Of a DNA stretch of 64,000 nt, positions 33,719 through 44,047 are shown one piece after another (positions within the stretch are counted from its first letter, which is position 1; every line of letters begins with the position of its first letter). The stretch is from positions 73,761,053-73,825,052 of the forward strand of contig CM060732.1 in the NCBI GenBank assembly GCA_030704615.1, read 5' to 3'. The position numbers and the translations under genes are program-made. The notes under the pieces were generated by a model. That model was not told the origin of the DNA. It was given only the letters and a program-made list of their open reading frames with translations, and ran no database searches. The stretch comes from Takakia lepidozioides. Taxonomy: Eukaryota; Streptophyta; Takakiopsida; Takakiales; Takakiaceae.

Positions 33719-34215
33719 GGGGCCACACATGACATATGCGTTCGCTGAACGCCATTCCTATAACGCAAGGCCTTGGCCCACAACAGTGTTAGGCCGTTCC
33801 AATACTTCCGGCAGCACGTCTGTTTGACATAGTTTTTTGACATCCAAGAAGCTGCGTTATGGAGATGGAGTGACGTCCTTTGTATGGTGCGGCCAATGTG
33901 GATGTGTTACGAGCACTCAAGTCAATACTAGTTATCTGGTTGTCAATACTTGCTTATAAATGCCACAACGTAAAACAAAAAAAATACGAGCTTGCAGAAA
34001 AGAGAATGAGAAGAGAGCGGGAAGAGAGGCCAAGCCTACGACCACCTCACTAGTATGATTTAGATTAAATGTCTTTTACGTTTAGAGCATCACCACTCAC
34101 AAGGGATATAGAGAGTATGAATGCATGCACTCACAATGCTTGCTAGTGTAGAGTAACACATGCAAAAATATCCCTCGATATTGCACTTAGGCACTTCAAC
34201 CACCAGTCTAAAAAT
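33719..34215 (+). repeat. Left arm of the long inverted repeat
   Basis: Pairs with 38890-39365. The innermost match is ACATGCAAAAATATCCCTC near 34160-34180, beyond which the arms diverge. Confidence 0.85.
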
Positions 34216-34879
34216 TTTGGATTGTGCTTTTTCTTTTGTAGTTAAGATTTTCAGAGTGTAGGGCATGTTCTCATGAGCATGTGGCATAGTCACTCTCACA
34301 ATTTGAGTGCGTTATGACTGAGATTGAGATATGTCCAAAGAACGAAAGAAGCCTCCCAAAACTAGGAAGTGATACTTCAGCCCCCCTAACAAATTTGGAC
34401 CATCAGAGTGTGGGGCATGCCCCCATAAGCATGTACCATCCACTACGCCAAATCATGGTTTTTCTGACTCTTGTTTTTGGAGAGTCATGGTTTTCATGAC
34501 TCAAACCATGACTCAATGTCATCATCGTTCAAAATTGTCATGAGTATGACCAAAAATGACCAAAAAGGGCGTGTATATGCCTCTATCCCGGTGAACGTCG
34601 TTTGACTGGAATGGAGTGGGATCATGGGTCACACACATGACTCTAAACAGTAATGCAAATGACAAATTTGATTATTTTCATTCATCTATTGGACGATTTC
34701 ATTACATGCAAGGATTTGGATGATTTCATCCACCTATTTTCATTTACACGGGGACTTCGATACTTTTCAAGAACGCCCTAACTATCACTCTTCTTCCTGC
34801 TCCGAGAGCCTACTAGGGTGGCGATCGAGGGGATGCTCTGGTTAGAGGCTTTGGAAGGATACGGGAAGGAGTGTCATTA

Positions 34880-35640
34880 TGAACAGTACCTCCTGGATAT
34901 GCCAAATGTGGAGCCTCGAGGGAGCGTTCAACAATATGGCTTTAACGAAATGTGGTGTGGTGGAGCATGAAGCAGAGCTGGCACGAGCTTTGCAAAGATC
35001 CTTGTCGATGGTGGACAGTCGCAGTCGCAAGGTGTGGCTTTCTTAATGTATGTTGAGAAGAAGTTTGTACGCCAAATGTGGAGCCATCGAGAGGATGCAA
35101 AGGGAGCGTTCAACAATATGGCTTAACGAAATGTGGTGTCGTGGAGCATGAAGCAGAGCTGGCACGAGCTTTGCAAAGATCCTTGTCGATGGTGGACAGT
35201 CGCAGTCGCAAGGTGTGGCTTTCTTAATGTACGTTGAGAAGAAGTTTATTCAGAACCCTCGTGGATATGTATGCCAAATGTGGAGCCATCGAGGATGCAA
35301 AGGGAGCGTTCAACAATATGGCTTAACGAAATGTGGTGTCGTGGAGCATGAAGCAGAGCTGGCACGAGCTTGTAAAGATCCTTGTCGATGGTGGGACAGT
35401 CACAGTCGCAAGGTGTGGCTTTCTTAATGTACGTTGAGAAAAAGTTTGTCGTAATTCTAAACAGTACCCTCGTGGATATGTATGCCAAATGTGGAGCCAT
35501 CGAGCATGCAAAGGGAGCGGCTTAATGAAATGTGGTGTCGTGGAGCATGACGCAGAGCTGGCACGAGTTTTCTGAAGATCCTTCTCAAAGGTGGGACATG
35601 CGCAGTCGCAAGGTGTGGCTTTCATAATGTAGAAGTCTGT
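34880..35640 (+). repeat. Four-copy tandem array of a PPR segment, CACTA 3
   Basis: GCCAAATGTGGAGCC starts at 34901, 35071, 35273 and 35483 (spacings 170, 202 and 210). Units encode a decayed DMYAKCGAIEDAKGAFNNMA followed by a stop and then RNVVSW-like sequence, then module C (CGCAAGGTGTGGCTTTCTTA). In copies 2 to 4 the codon after Ala in NNMA is TAA where other CACTA copies have AAA (AKRDVVSW), so the nonsense change predates at least part of the amplification. Pseudogene sequence, not expressed as protein. Confidence 0.9.
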
Positions 35641-35689
35641 CAATGTGCGTTCTTCCTGCTAGTATCATGATTTGGTATTTCTCCTGGTC

Positions 35690-35960
35690 TTTACAAGGTA
35701 CTGGGAAGGTCAGCTTGGTCTTAGGAAGCTGAGTTCAAACCTATGGTTGCTCAGCTGCACCATGGTGGTTCTCCTCACAGCCCAATCCGAGATCACCTGA
35801 CTACAAACATAAGTAGCACATGCAAGAGGTCCTTTTGGGTTTAGGGCTGGTCAAGAATCCTCCATTGTTGCAAAAACATGTATGCTTTCATGGCACAAGG
35901 TCAAGGACAGTGTGGTGAGGGCACCTTCTTCTTCAACACATTTCAACCGATTTTTCCATC
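35690..35960. repeat. Module D copy (inverted), CACTA 3
   Basis: Contains GTTGCTCAGCTGCACCATGG, TGCAAGAGGTCCTTTTGGGT and GGTCAAGGACAGTGTGGTGA: the reverse complement of the CACTA 1 module, with an insertion near 35870. Confidence 0.78.
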
Positions 35961-36159
35961 TTATCACAGTCGCCCCTAGATTTTTCATATTGACAAGTAA
36001 GCTCGTTGGGTGGAGCTATGATGGTGTGGAGTAATTTTGACATGTTACTGCCAATGTAGCAATAGAGAAGTAGCCAACAAGACGAGGAGAAGTTCAAGGG
36101 TATCATCTTACCCTTGACAAATGGGTCACGGACATGTATTCATCAATCACCATCACATA

Positions 36160-36235
36160 TTGGTATTGAACATTTCTAGATGTCATTCTGAACAATACCC
36201 GCATGGACACATATGTCAAATGTGGAGCAAGATTC
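36160..36235 (+). pseudogene. PPR fragment, CACTA 3
   Basis: The plus strand reads a short DVILNNTRMDTYVKCGA-type stretch, homologous to the DVILN-LVDMYAKCG segment in the other CACTA elements. Too short to be functional. Confidence 0.6.
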
Positions 36236-36329
36236 GGATCCATACATGATTGTTTCGGAGGCAGGGGTAGTTGAAGGAGCAGGAATGAGGGTGGGTAGAA
36301 ATTCATGCAAGAGGGCTGGGTTTCAAGCA

Positions 36330-37175
36330 CAATATTACCTATGATTCACTGTGGATCAATAGCTACAAGAAACCTGCATAGGTAGATGGTCATCTGGAAA
36401 CAGCAGCAGCGGCACAATGCACAAGATGACCACAGCTTCCAAAAGAGGACAAAGAGATGGATCCACAAAATGTTCTTTATAACGATTGGCGGGAATGTGA
36501 GGATGCTTGATCATGTGAGGAAGGACAACTGAAAGAGGCTCTACAGACTTTACACCAAGGGAGCGTTTCATGACCGTAAATTCAAATACTTATGTTTGTT
36601 TCTGCATAAGTATGCATCAGGTCCTGGTATCTACGTCTGAATCCTTCATAGCAGTAGATGATGTGCTGTGATGTGACCACCATATGAAGCTTTACAAGAT
36701 ATGAATTCTCCTTCTGTCATACACTCAACTAGGTGAATGGGAGGCCTCGCTCCATGCAGCTGAGGTAGGGGGGCATGGCAATAACATGAAACACTTTGTA
36801 CTTTCCCTTCTTGACAAGGCCGATAATTGGTATATGGCATGTAGGTCAACACTGGAAGGTGAATGCCTGTTAGATTACAGAGAGTAGCAGACACAATTCA
36901 GCATAGGAACTATGGAGAAGCTGAGTTGGATGTTTCCTAGAACAAATCTAGGCTGTCATCATCAGCTGCAAGGCAAGGATGTATGTATGGTTTGTGCAGA
37001 GGCAGTGATAGTTGAAGGAGCAGGGATAGAGTGTGGGTCTAGATTTATCCAAGAGGTCCAGATTTCAAGCACAAGATTACCTATGATTCCCTGTGGATCA
37101 ATAGCTACAAGAAACCTGCATGGGTAGATGGTCAGCTAAAGGCAGCTGTTGCAGCGGCACAGTTGATAAAATCAG
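36330..37175 (+). repeat. Module B copies (two), CACTA 3
   Basis: The segment 36330-36420 and the longer one 36910-37175 carry GATCAATAGCTACAAGAAAC, CTGCATGGGTAGATGGTCAG and, in the second, AGGCAAGGATGTATGTATGG. Inverted relative to CACTA 1 and 2. Confidence 0.75.
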
Positions 37176-37259
37176 GCACCTCAACCATGACCACAGCTTC
37201 TGAAAGGGAGGGAGTCCACAATGCCTCTTTTAGAAGCGGCGGCAGCGCAATTGATAGAA

Positions 37260-37700
37260 CAAGGCACTGCTAATGAAGGTGCATTCTTCAACACATTTCA
37301 GCCTGTTTTTCTTCTGTTATCAAAGTCGTCCCTAAATTTTCATGTTGAATTCTGCAAGTTAGCTCGTTGATGGATCTATGGTGGTTTTGGAGTGATTTTG
37401 ACATGTTACTGCCAATGTGGCAACAGGAAAGTATCGAAAAGATAACAGAGACGAGGAGACGCCCTGGAAGGAATACGTTTCCAACCCCAGTCAATGGTGG
37501 AACAATCTCCGCAAAAAGGTGAATGGTGTTGGAAGCAGACGCAAGTCAGCATAGGAACTAGTGTGATAAGTAGGGTTGGGTGTTTGCTGGAACAATTCTA
37601 GGATGTCATTGTCAACTGCTAGCAGCACTGCAGAGGCATGGATATGTGAAGGAGTAGGGATAGAGTGTGGGTCCAGAATCATCCAAGAGGGCCGATTTTA
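37260..37700 (+). repeat. Further module B material, CACTA 3
   Basis: 37270-37400 repeats the FFNTFHLVF tail and the GTTGAATTCTGCAAGTTAGC word. 37560-37690 repeats GATAAGTAGGGTTGGGTGTT through TCCAAGAGGGCC. Between them lies a broken stretch with CCCCAGTCAATGG. Confidence 0.7.
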
Positions 37701-38889
37701 TTTGCAAGGGTTTCTTCCAGTAGTGTTTTCCATAGATATCCATCAACAGTACAAATAGGTGTTACATTTGAGTGGTTAGCTAAATAGATCTCATGTAGTA
37801 TTTACGTATTTACAATTGCGCACTCCTATTGGAATCTGCACTTGTTGTTGATATGCTTATACATGTGTGCATTCATGTGCAGGACATGTGATCTTGATCT
37901 CTTGTAAGGAAGGATGCAGAAGGTCTTGGGGCAGAAGGAGGCATGCTATGGACAATCAGGGAGGAGGAAGGTGCTCGGTTTGTCACATTTTTGGATCCAT
38001 ATATGTGCAGTGGGTAGTTGGGTAGTTGGGCTACTATTGAGAGATTACATTCTTGAAAATACTCCACTTTTTTGTTGATCTGGAGGCATTGCACAGATTT
38101 GAAACAGGGAACCATTGTCTTCCTATCATATTTCCATCAATTGTCGAATCTTTTTTACCCAATTGGTTCGTGACACCGTGTATTTGTGCAAAATTATATA
38201 TTCTCCATATTATAAATTACATATAAATGGTATTTTGAATACATATAAATAGAATAAGTTCAGTAAACCTACAACACAAATTAAACCACAGTCCCCTGTT
38301 CTTTGAAAAATAAAATAAAATAAAATAAGAAAATAAATCCAAATAAAAGTAAAAATAAACAGAAAGCAAACGCATATTCACGTGACACGTGGCTCGTTCT
38401 GGCATGCGTGCAAGATAGCGTCGTCCCTACACCTGTCATCATCTGAAAGTGACACGTAGCAGTCCGGGGAGAGTCGCGTGTTGCTAAAAATCAGTCACGG
38501 ACGTCTTGCTCACTAGGGGATGTCACCTAGAGTCATATCCACGACGCGGATATTAGAGTTATCGTAGTGACACGGTCTGCATGACTCTTTGCAAAAGAGT
38601 AAAAAATGAGTCAAAATGATAAAAAGAATCATGAAAACAGTAAAAAAAAGTGTCATGAAACCCGTTTTTTGTACTAGTGATCATCCCTCACTCAATTTGT
38701 AGAGCTGAACCTAGGTCTATTGCAAAATTAGGCGACAACATCATGAATTCAATGGGATCCATAGATTAAGATTTGAAAGAAAATGCACTTGAAAATTGAC
38801 AACAAAAATGAAGTGTGGATTGATAGAGTAAGATTGAAGACTAAAAAAACTAAAGAGTATGTGGAATATGAAAACTAAACAGTGTCAAT

Positions 38890-39365
38890 TTTCAAGTGCT
38901 GAAGTGTAATTTTGAGGGACATTTTTGCATGTGTTGCTCTATACTAGTAAGAATTGTGAGTGCATACATTCCTACTCTCTATATCCCTTGTGAGTGATGA
39001 TGCTCTAAACGTAAAATACATTTAGTCTAAATCATACAAGTGAGTTTAAGCTTGGCCTCTCTTCCCGCTCTACTCTCCTTCTCTTCTCTGCAAGTTCGTG
39101 TTTTGTTTTATAACGTTGTGACATTTACAAGCAAATATTGACAAATTGATAACTAGTATTGACATGAATGCTTGTGGCACACCCACATTGGCTGTACCAT
39201 ATGTCGATCCATCTCCTGCAGCTTCTCGGACGTTAACTCGGACGTTAAAGAACTATGTTGAGTGGACGTGCCGCCAGAAGTATTGGAACAGCCTGACACT
39301 GCTGCCCGCTGAGGCCTCACGTTATGGGAATGACTTTAACAGAATGATATGTCATGTGTGGCCCC
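38890..39365 (-). repeat. Right arm of the long inverted repeat
   Basis: Reverse complement of the left arm. Better preserved at its outer half (39170-39365). Confidence 0.85.
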
Positions 39366-40214
39366 ATATCCATGGCCAATGGAGTCCACGGACGTTCGTC
39401 CTACCAACGCACAGCGGATCGTCCTACCAATGCACAGCGGGGCATGTGTGGCGTGGGTAGAGCTTCGCACATTCAAGGCTTTAATAATTTGATAACCGCA
39501 CCAAATGATTGTAATTGTACCACTATGCAAACATACATTCAGTTCACAATCTGTTTTGTTGGCTTTGTCCCTTCATGCAGAGACTTAGCATCATGTTTAA
39601 GTCAAAGGAGAAAATGTGGTCATCAAACTTTACACCGTGTCAAGAGTGTGATTGGTCTAAAAAGGCTCTTAAGTATAAACCACGTGGCAGCTTGTCAAAG
39701 TTGTTGCTCCAATGGACTCAGCCTCTCGCAGTTTGCAGCTTGTTGGTTTTGTTGTTATGGGGGCATCTCTCTCCAAATTTAGCAACCTCAAATAGCTGTT
39801 AATGCGCAGGAAGAATGAATACATACAAGGACTGTCAACTTCCAAGGGACACTGACCAAACCTGTAGTGTGCCAAAGGTTGAAGGATACATACTGGGAAT
39901 GTTGTATGTCTCTAATGCTGAGCATAAGATAGAATGCATTGCTACTACTCCCAAACTAGCACTGTTGTGGGTGATGTAACTGCTGCAGCCCAAGAGGAGT
40001 GAATTAAGACAAGGAATGGATTACCCATTGGATTTCATGTGGACTCAAATTAACGACTACACTCCTGCATCTTCACAGTTGAGCAAAAGAGACCTACCCA
40101 CAGCAATAGCGGCGAATCATATATTATCATATGATGGCACTCTACTTGTGGCCATGAAACTTCAGCCAAAATGAATTTTAAGAATATAGCCCCATGTGAA
40201 CGCAACCTATACCC
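39366..40214. other. Intergenic stretch downstream of the PPR gene
   Basis: Open frames are short and unlike any family I know. It probably includes the 3' untranslated region of the minus-strand PPR gene just left of 40215. No repeat boundary was seen. Confidence 0.4.
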
Positions 40215-43191
40215 TCAAATTGCGGCAGAGATGGTGGCATTACTGTTATCTGCTAATATCAATGGGCTTTCTGGTTCTTCCTTTCTTCGATGCTTCCACC
40301 TCAAATTTTGGGGTCGTAGTCCAATCACCCCTACTGCTGCATGTGCATTATGAGCTTTGCAGACTCTAACAACTGCATCATAAGCTGTGCATGGAGGATC
40401 CAGCTTCAGTTGTGTCATCTTTACATAAAGAGAGAGTGCAGGCTTCCACTGTCCTTCATTGGCCAAGGCTTCAATGACCTGACAATCCGGTTCAACAATA
40501 CATCATTCATTAGCAGCAGAAAAAGAGCCCTCCAGAAATTGAGAGCAACACGCTCCCTAGATGAAGAAGTGCAGCACACCTTGAATTCAAACTCGCGACT
40601 ACCTAGGTGGGTCGACAAGGAGCGGGGAGGGACAAGAGAGTGAGACACCTGTGCATAGGTGATGGCATCAGGTTTCACCAGTGCCGCCTTCATCTGCTCC
40701 AACCATTCCAGTGCTCGCTGACCATCAGCAGCCCTTGCGCATGCTGTTATTAGTGCATTGTATGTCACAACAGTTGGCTCCTGGCCTGAAGTTCGCATCT
40801 CATCCAGCAGTTTCATTGCATCCCCGTACTTGCCCCATTTTCCATAAGCAGAAATCATCGTGGTATAAGCGTAGTCATTGGGTTTCACTCCCACTTTGTG
40901 CATGTGTTGCCACACCTATATAGTTTTAATTGGGTCAGTTATTGTATACAAGTCACACCAAGTAAATCATGATCCATGCGATGATTCCACCGCAGTAGGG
41001 TTGCTTAAAACTTGTAAGATAGTCTCCTCGGTGGTTCCACTTCTGGGCAAAAAGTCTCTGAAACTGCTAGACTTTTGAAGGGAGATGCTCAATATGAGTG
41101 ATTTTCCTAGTGAGAGATTACAAATAAAACTCAGGGCTTTTGATGCATGAATTTGATCAGCATAGGCAGCAAAACTGCTTTGTATGTTAGTTGACAAGCT
41201 TCTATCAGTCCACCAGTGATCCAGCGACGCTTGTCTGCCGCCAAGTTTCATTTCATGTGTGAGCATAGTAGAAGAGAGCACAGTCCAACATATCCACATG
41301 TCGGTGATATATGATGCCCCTATTTGCAGGCTGAGACATTACTGATTTAGGCTGCATTTAGAGATACATGGTGATCGCAGGTGATCCTTTTGCCGTTTTC
41401 TTCTGCAGACAACATCAAGTTGTTTGTACTGAAATTACAGTGGCTCTGAGTCTTGTAGGCCCTGTGACACACAGATGCAGTAAAAAGGCTTGGTGTCCCT
41501 GAGAGCTGAGGTCTTCAATAGATCATTACTTGTATGCGACAACCAATTTCAAATATAATACAAGGTGAGCACACCTGTTCAGCTTTCTCGTGAAGGGACC
41601 CCTTTTCCAGCGCGCTGAGCAGCGCTCCATACGACAGGATCCCAGGCTTCTGGCCCCTGTCTGCCATTCTCTGAAACACTTGGACTGCGGCAGCTGTCTC
41701 ATTGGACTGGGCGCATGCAATCACTGCGGAGTTCCATGCAAATGCATCTGGTTCGATACCTTTCTCTATCATTTTGTCCAGCAACTGCACAGCCCATCTC
41801 CCGATCCGCCTTTCCCTTGCTGAATTCAACAGAATTTTGAAGTGCGAGAGAAGCAATCTTTGTGTGGCCTCATTTGGAGGTGGCCCAGTTTTTAACATGT
41901 CTTCATACACCTCAAGTGCAGCCCACCATTTCTTTCCCTTGCCCAAGACTTTAATTACGTGGTTGTACACAGACACACTCGTCGGAAACTCTTGGTCACG
42001 CATGCTAATATACAGGGCCTTGACAAGAACGTGATCCCTGTCTCTCTGTCCACATGCCCGAATAAGATCCTTACACATCTTTGCATCAAAAACTACCTGT
42101 GCTCTTCTCATTCTCTCCAAAAGACTTGAGATTTGCAGGGAGGTGCTGGTATCATCAGCCAGCCAAGCCCACAGCCTACGACAACACATTTGCACCACGA
42201 ATTGGTCCAGTTCCTCCCTCTGCTCCTTTTCTCTCTTGAGTTCCACTCCTCGGCTCTCATGTTGCTTCAGCTCGCTGAAAATTTCGAGGGCGCGCTCAAC
42301 ATCCCCACTTCTAGCAAGAATCTGTATCACATTCCTGTACGTGAATAGACATGGCAGTATGCCTAATCCTTTCAAATCCTCGTAAACTTCCATAGCTTCA
42401 CCATAGCGGTGTTGTTGATCATACATACTGATAACCGTATTGAACGTTACGATGTCCGGAGCAGGACCGTTCTCTCTCATCTCCTCTAATATACTACCTG
42501 CCATTTCATAACAGCGATTTGCCTTCAAAGCCCCTAACAAGCTATTGTAGGTGTACACATTCGGTCGAGCTATTTCTTCATCCTTTTGCTGCAGCCACCG
42601 CAAAACGCCGACGGCGGCGTCGGGTTTTCCCTCCATGCCCAGCTTCTGTATTACAGATGTGAAAACGGAAAGAGAAAATTGTAGATCTTCCACAATGGCA
42701 TCAACAGCTGCCGCATCCTGGGCTCCTCGCAACGCCCATGTCAGGGCACGAACTGTTGGTGTAAGATCCCTATCGCCTTTCCTCTTGTTGCACGTTTCAT
42801 GCACAATGCGCTTTTTCAGTGCCTCCTTGTCCCTCTTCCCGGGCCACGATCCCTTCACCCTAGTAGTCTCACCCATCTCATCTTCTTTTAAACAATCAAC
42901 AGCCGTATCGAGTAGTCCAGCTCGCTTCCCTGCCTGAGATTGTCTATGAACTCCTTTCGTTAGGGGGCCAGAAAAATTTCTGGTACCAAAACCTCGGTAA
43001 GACGAAACTACATAAATTCCAGTATCCGGTGATGGCTGCAACTCGTCAGAATGTCCGACGCACCTTCCCGCAGGAATGCAAAAGGGCCTATGATTCAACC
43101 TAGGATTTACACAGTAAGCCGGTTCAGCATCGAAGGAGGAGGCAGGAAAGCAAAAGAGACAAGAATGCGGCACACATGCTATCAACGCCAT
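40215..43191 (-). CDS. P-class pentatricopeptide repeat protein, three exons
   Basis: Exons on the minus strand: 43191-41575, 40915-40649 and 40478-40215 (1617, 267 and 264 nt). They join in phase 0 (donors CAG|GTGTGC and CAG|GTGTCT; acceptors TATAG| and GTCAG|), giving 714 aa and a stop. Residues 1-170 are a poorly conserved leader, plausibly an organelle transit peptide. P-type 35-residue repeats follow from about 172: NVYTYNSLLGALKANRCYEM, DIVTFNTVISMYDQQHRYGE, CLFTYRNVIQILARSGDVER, a non-repeat insert at about 311-400, then SVSVYNHVIKVLGKG, DAFAWNSAVIACAQSNETAA, GILSYGALLSALEKG, NDYAYTTMISAYGKWGKYGD, TVVTYNALITACARA and DAITYAQVIEALANEG. Such proteins bind specific organelle RNAs and affect their processing, stability or translation. 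There is no E, DYW or SMR domain. The repeat class differs from the PLS fragments in the nearby transposons. The specific ortholog is not assigned. Confidence 0.93.
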
Positions 43192-43259
43192 TTGCTCCAG
43201 CGCCTAAACGATGTGTCACTTCTGCTGCGAAAACGCCGCGCTACTGCACCTCTGCACAT
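43182..43259 (-). other. Upstream ORF overlapping the PPR start codon
   Basis: ATG at 43259 opens a 25-codon frame that ends with TGA at 43184-43182, overlapping the main ATG (43191-43189) in another frame. If the transcript starts upstream of 43259, scanning ribosomes would meet this ATG first. The transcription start is not known. Confidence 0.45.
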
Positions 43260-44047
43260 GGCCTCCCTCTCTCTCTCTCACTCACTCTCCCGAAGTGGAT
43301 TTGTGAGCTCCTAAATTGCAAAAAGAACAGCTTTCAGGTGAGTGCAGAAGATGGAAGCAGACATTCATAGATTCGCCATGTTCAGGCTCCTGCATTGTGC
43401 CCTGTCTGTGAGAGAGACTAAATCCATTCTTCAAAGAAGGAGACAGCAGTCTCGTGTAAGACCTTTGTACTAACTTATCACCATCTCTGGCGTCGGAGAG
43501 AGATGGATAACTGGACGGTAGACTACCCATTGACTGCATTGACAGCATCTAAACGTTATCCCATATCGATTGCCGAAAACATGGTGACCGGGGGATATAT
43601 ATACGTACATCCAAATCCGACTTCGGATGAACCTCGTCGAAACTTTGAACACATATGACAACCACAGTCACGTGTGGCGTCGCTTTGTGTTCAGAGAACG
43701 TAATGTTTCCCACGAGGGAACTATATACTCGCTGGTGCTCCAAATAACGGCAATCAGTATGGGATAATTTTTTGTTGGGAGCAATATTATTTCCCCCCCT
43801 GGAAATCGCTGCGCTCTGTTTTGAGGGTTAGGCTTGACGACTGATCCATTCTTTTCTGGGGAGGATGAGTGATCGTATCGTGATCAGAGTTGGCTGACCT
43901 TGAGGTTGAGAGGGCTGGAAGGAATTTAGAGTTTGGTGGATCTCGCACAATTAAAGCTACCTGCCTGGCAATCGAATCAATTTTTTTGCAATGCCGTGTC
44001 GGATGCGGTAGATTCATATTGTCTTGAAATTCTACTAGGGGTTCAAG
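43260..44047. promoter_or_regulatory. Divergent promoter interval between the PPR and kelch genes
   Basis: The start codons lie 856 bases apart, facing away from each other. A CTCTCTCTCTCTCACTCACTC run at 43267-43290 lies in the probable PPR leader. TATATATA-like words occur at about 43594 and 43720. No other gene lies between. The long open frame antisense to kelch exon 1 (44332-43787) is treated as chance. Confidence 0.45.

Larger units (their letters stand above)
34441..38679. mobile_element. CACTA transposon 3, non-autonomous, carrying host gene fragments
   Basis: The left terminus is CACTACGCCAAATCATGG. The right terminus, reverse-complemented, is CACTAGTACAAAAAACGGG, the two ends agreeing mainly in CACTA and in the following TTTCTGAC/TTTCATGAC word. 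ATC at 34438-34440 is repeated at 38680-38682. Subterminal zones repeat GAGTCATG/CATGACTC. CACGTG occurs at 38379 and 38386. It is 4239 bp long with no transposase. Cargo: a PPR tandem array, modules B and D, and a LINE tail at about 38290-38345. 37700-38270 shows no other feature. Confidence 0.88.
33719..39365. mobile_element. Long-inverted-repeat (foldback or MULE-like) element with a CACTA element in its loop
   Basis: The left arm 33719-34215 and the right arm 38890-39365 are reverse complements over nearly 500 bases, with moderate divergence. Examples are GGGGCCACACATGACATAT at both outer ends, TTCCAATACTTC, GTCAATACTAGTTATC and CTATATCCCTTGTGAGTG. Removing CACTA 3 leaves about 1.4 kb, mostly arms, with about 220 bases on each side of the loop. 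No transposase is present. Long arms fit Mutator-like or foldback elements. I could not confirm a 9-bp target duplication: ATCCTAGG and ATCCATGG near the ends are only similar and out of register. Confidence 0.75.

Noticed and set aside
5400-37700. PPR fragments as functional DYW/E-class genes
   Set aside because: Every copy is broken by stops or frameshifts, lacks a start and transit peptide, and lies inside a transposon.
33711-39375. ATCCTAGG / ATCCATGG as the target duplication of the long-inverted-repeat element
   Set aside because: Two mismatches, and two bases out of register with the arm ends, so not accepted as a duplication.
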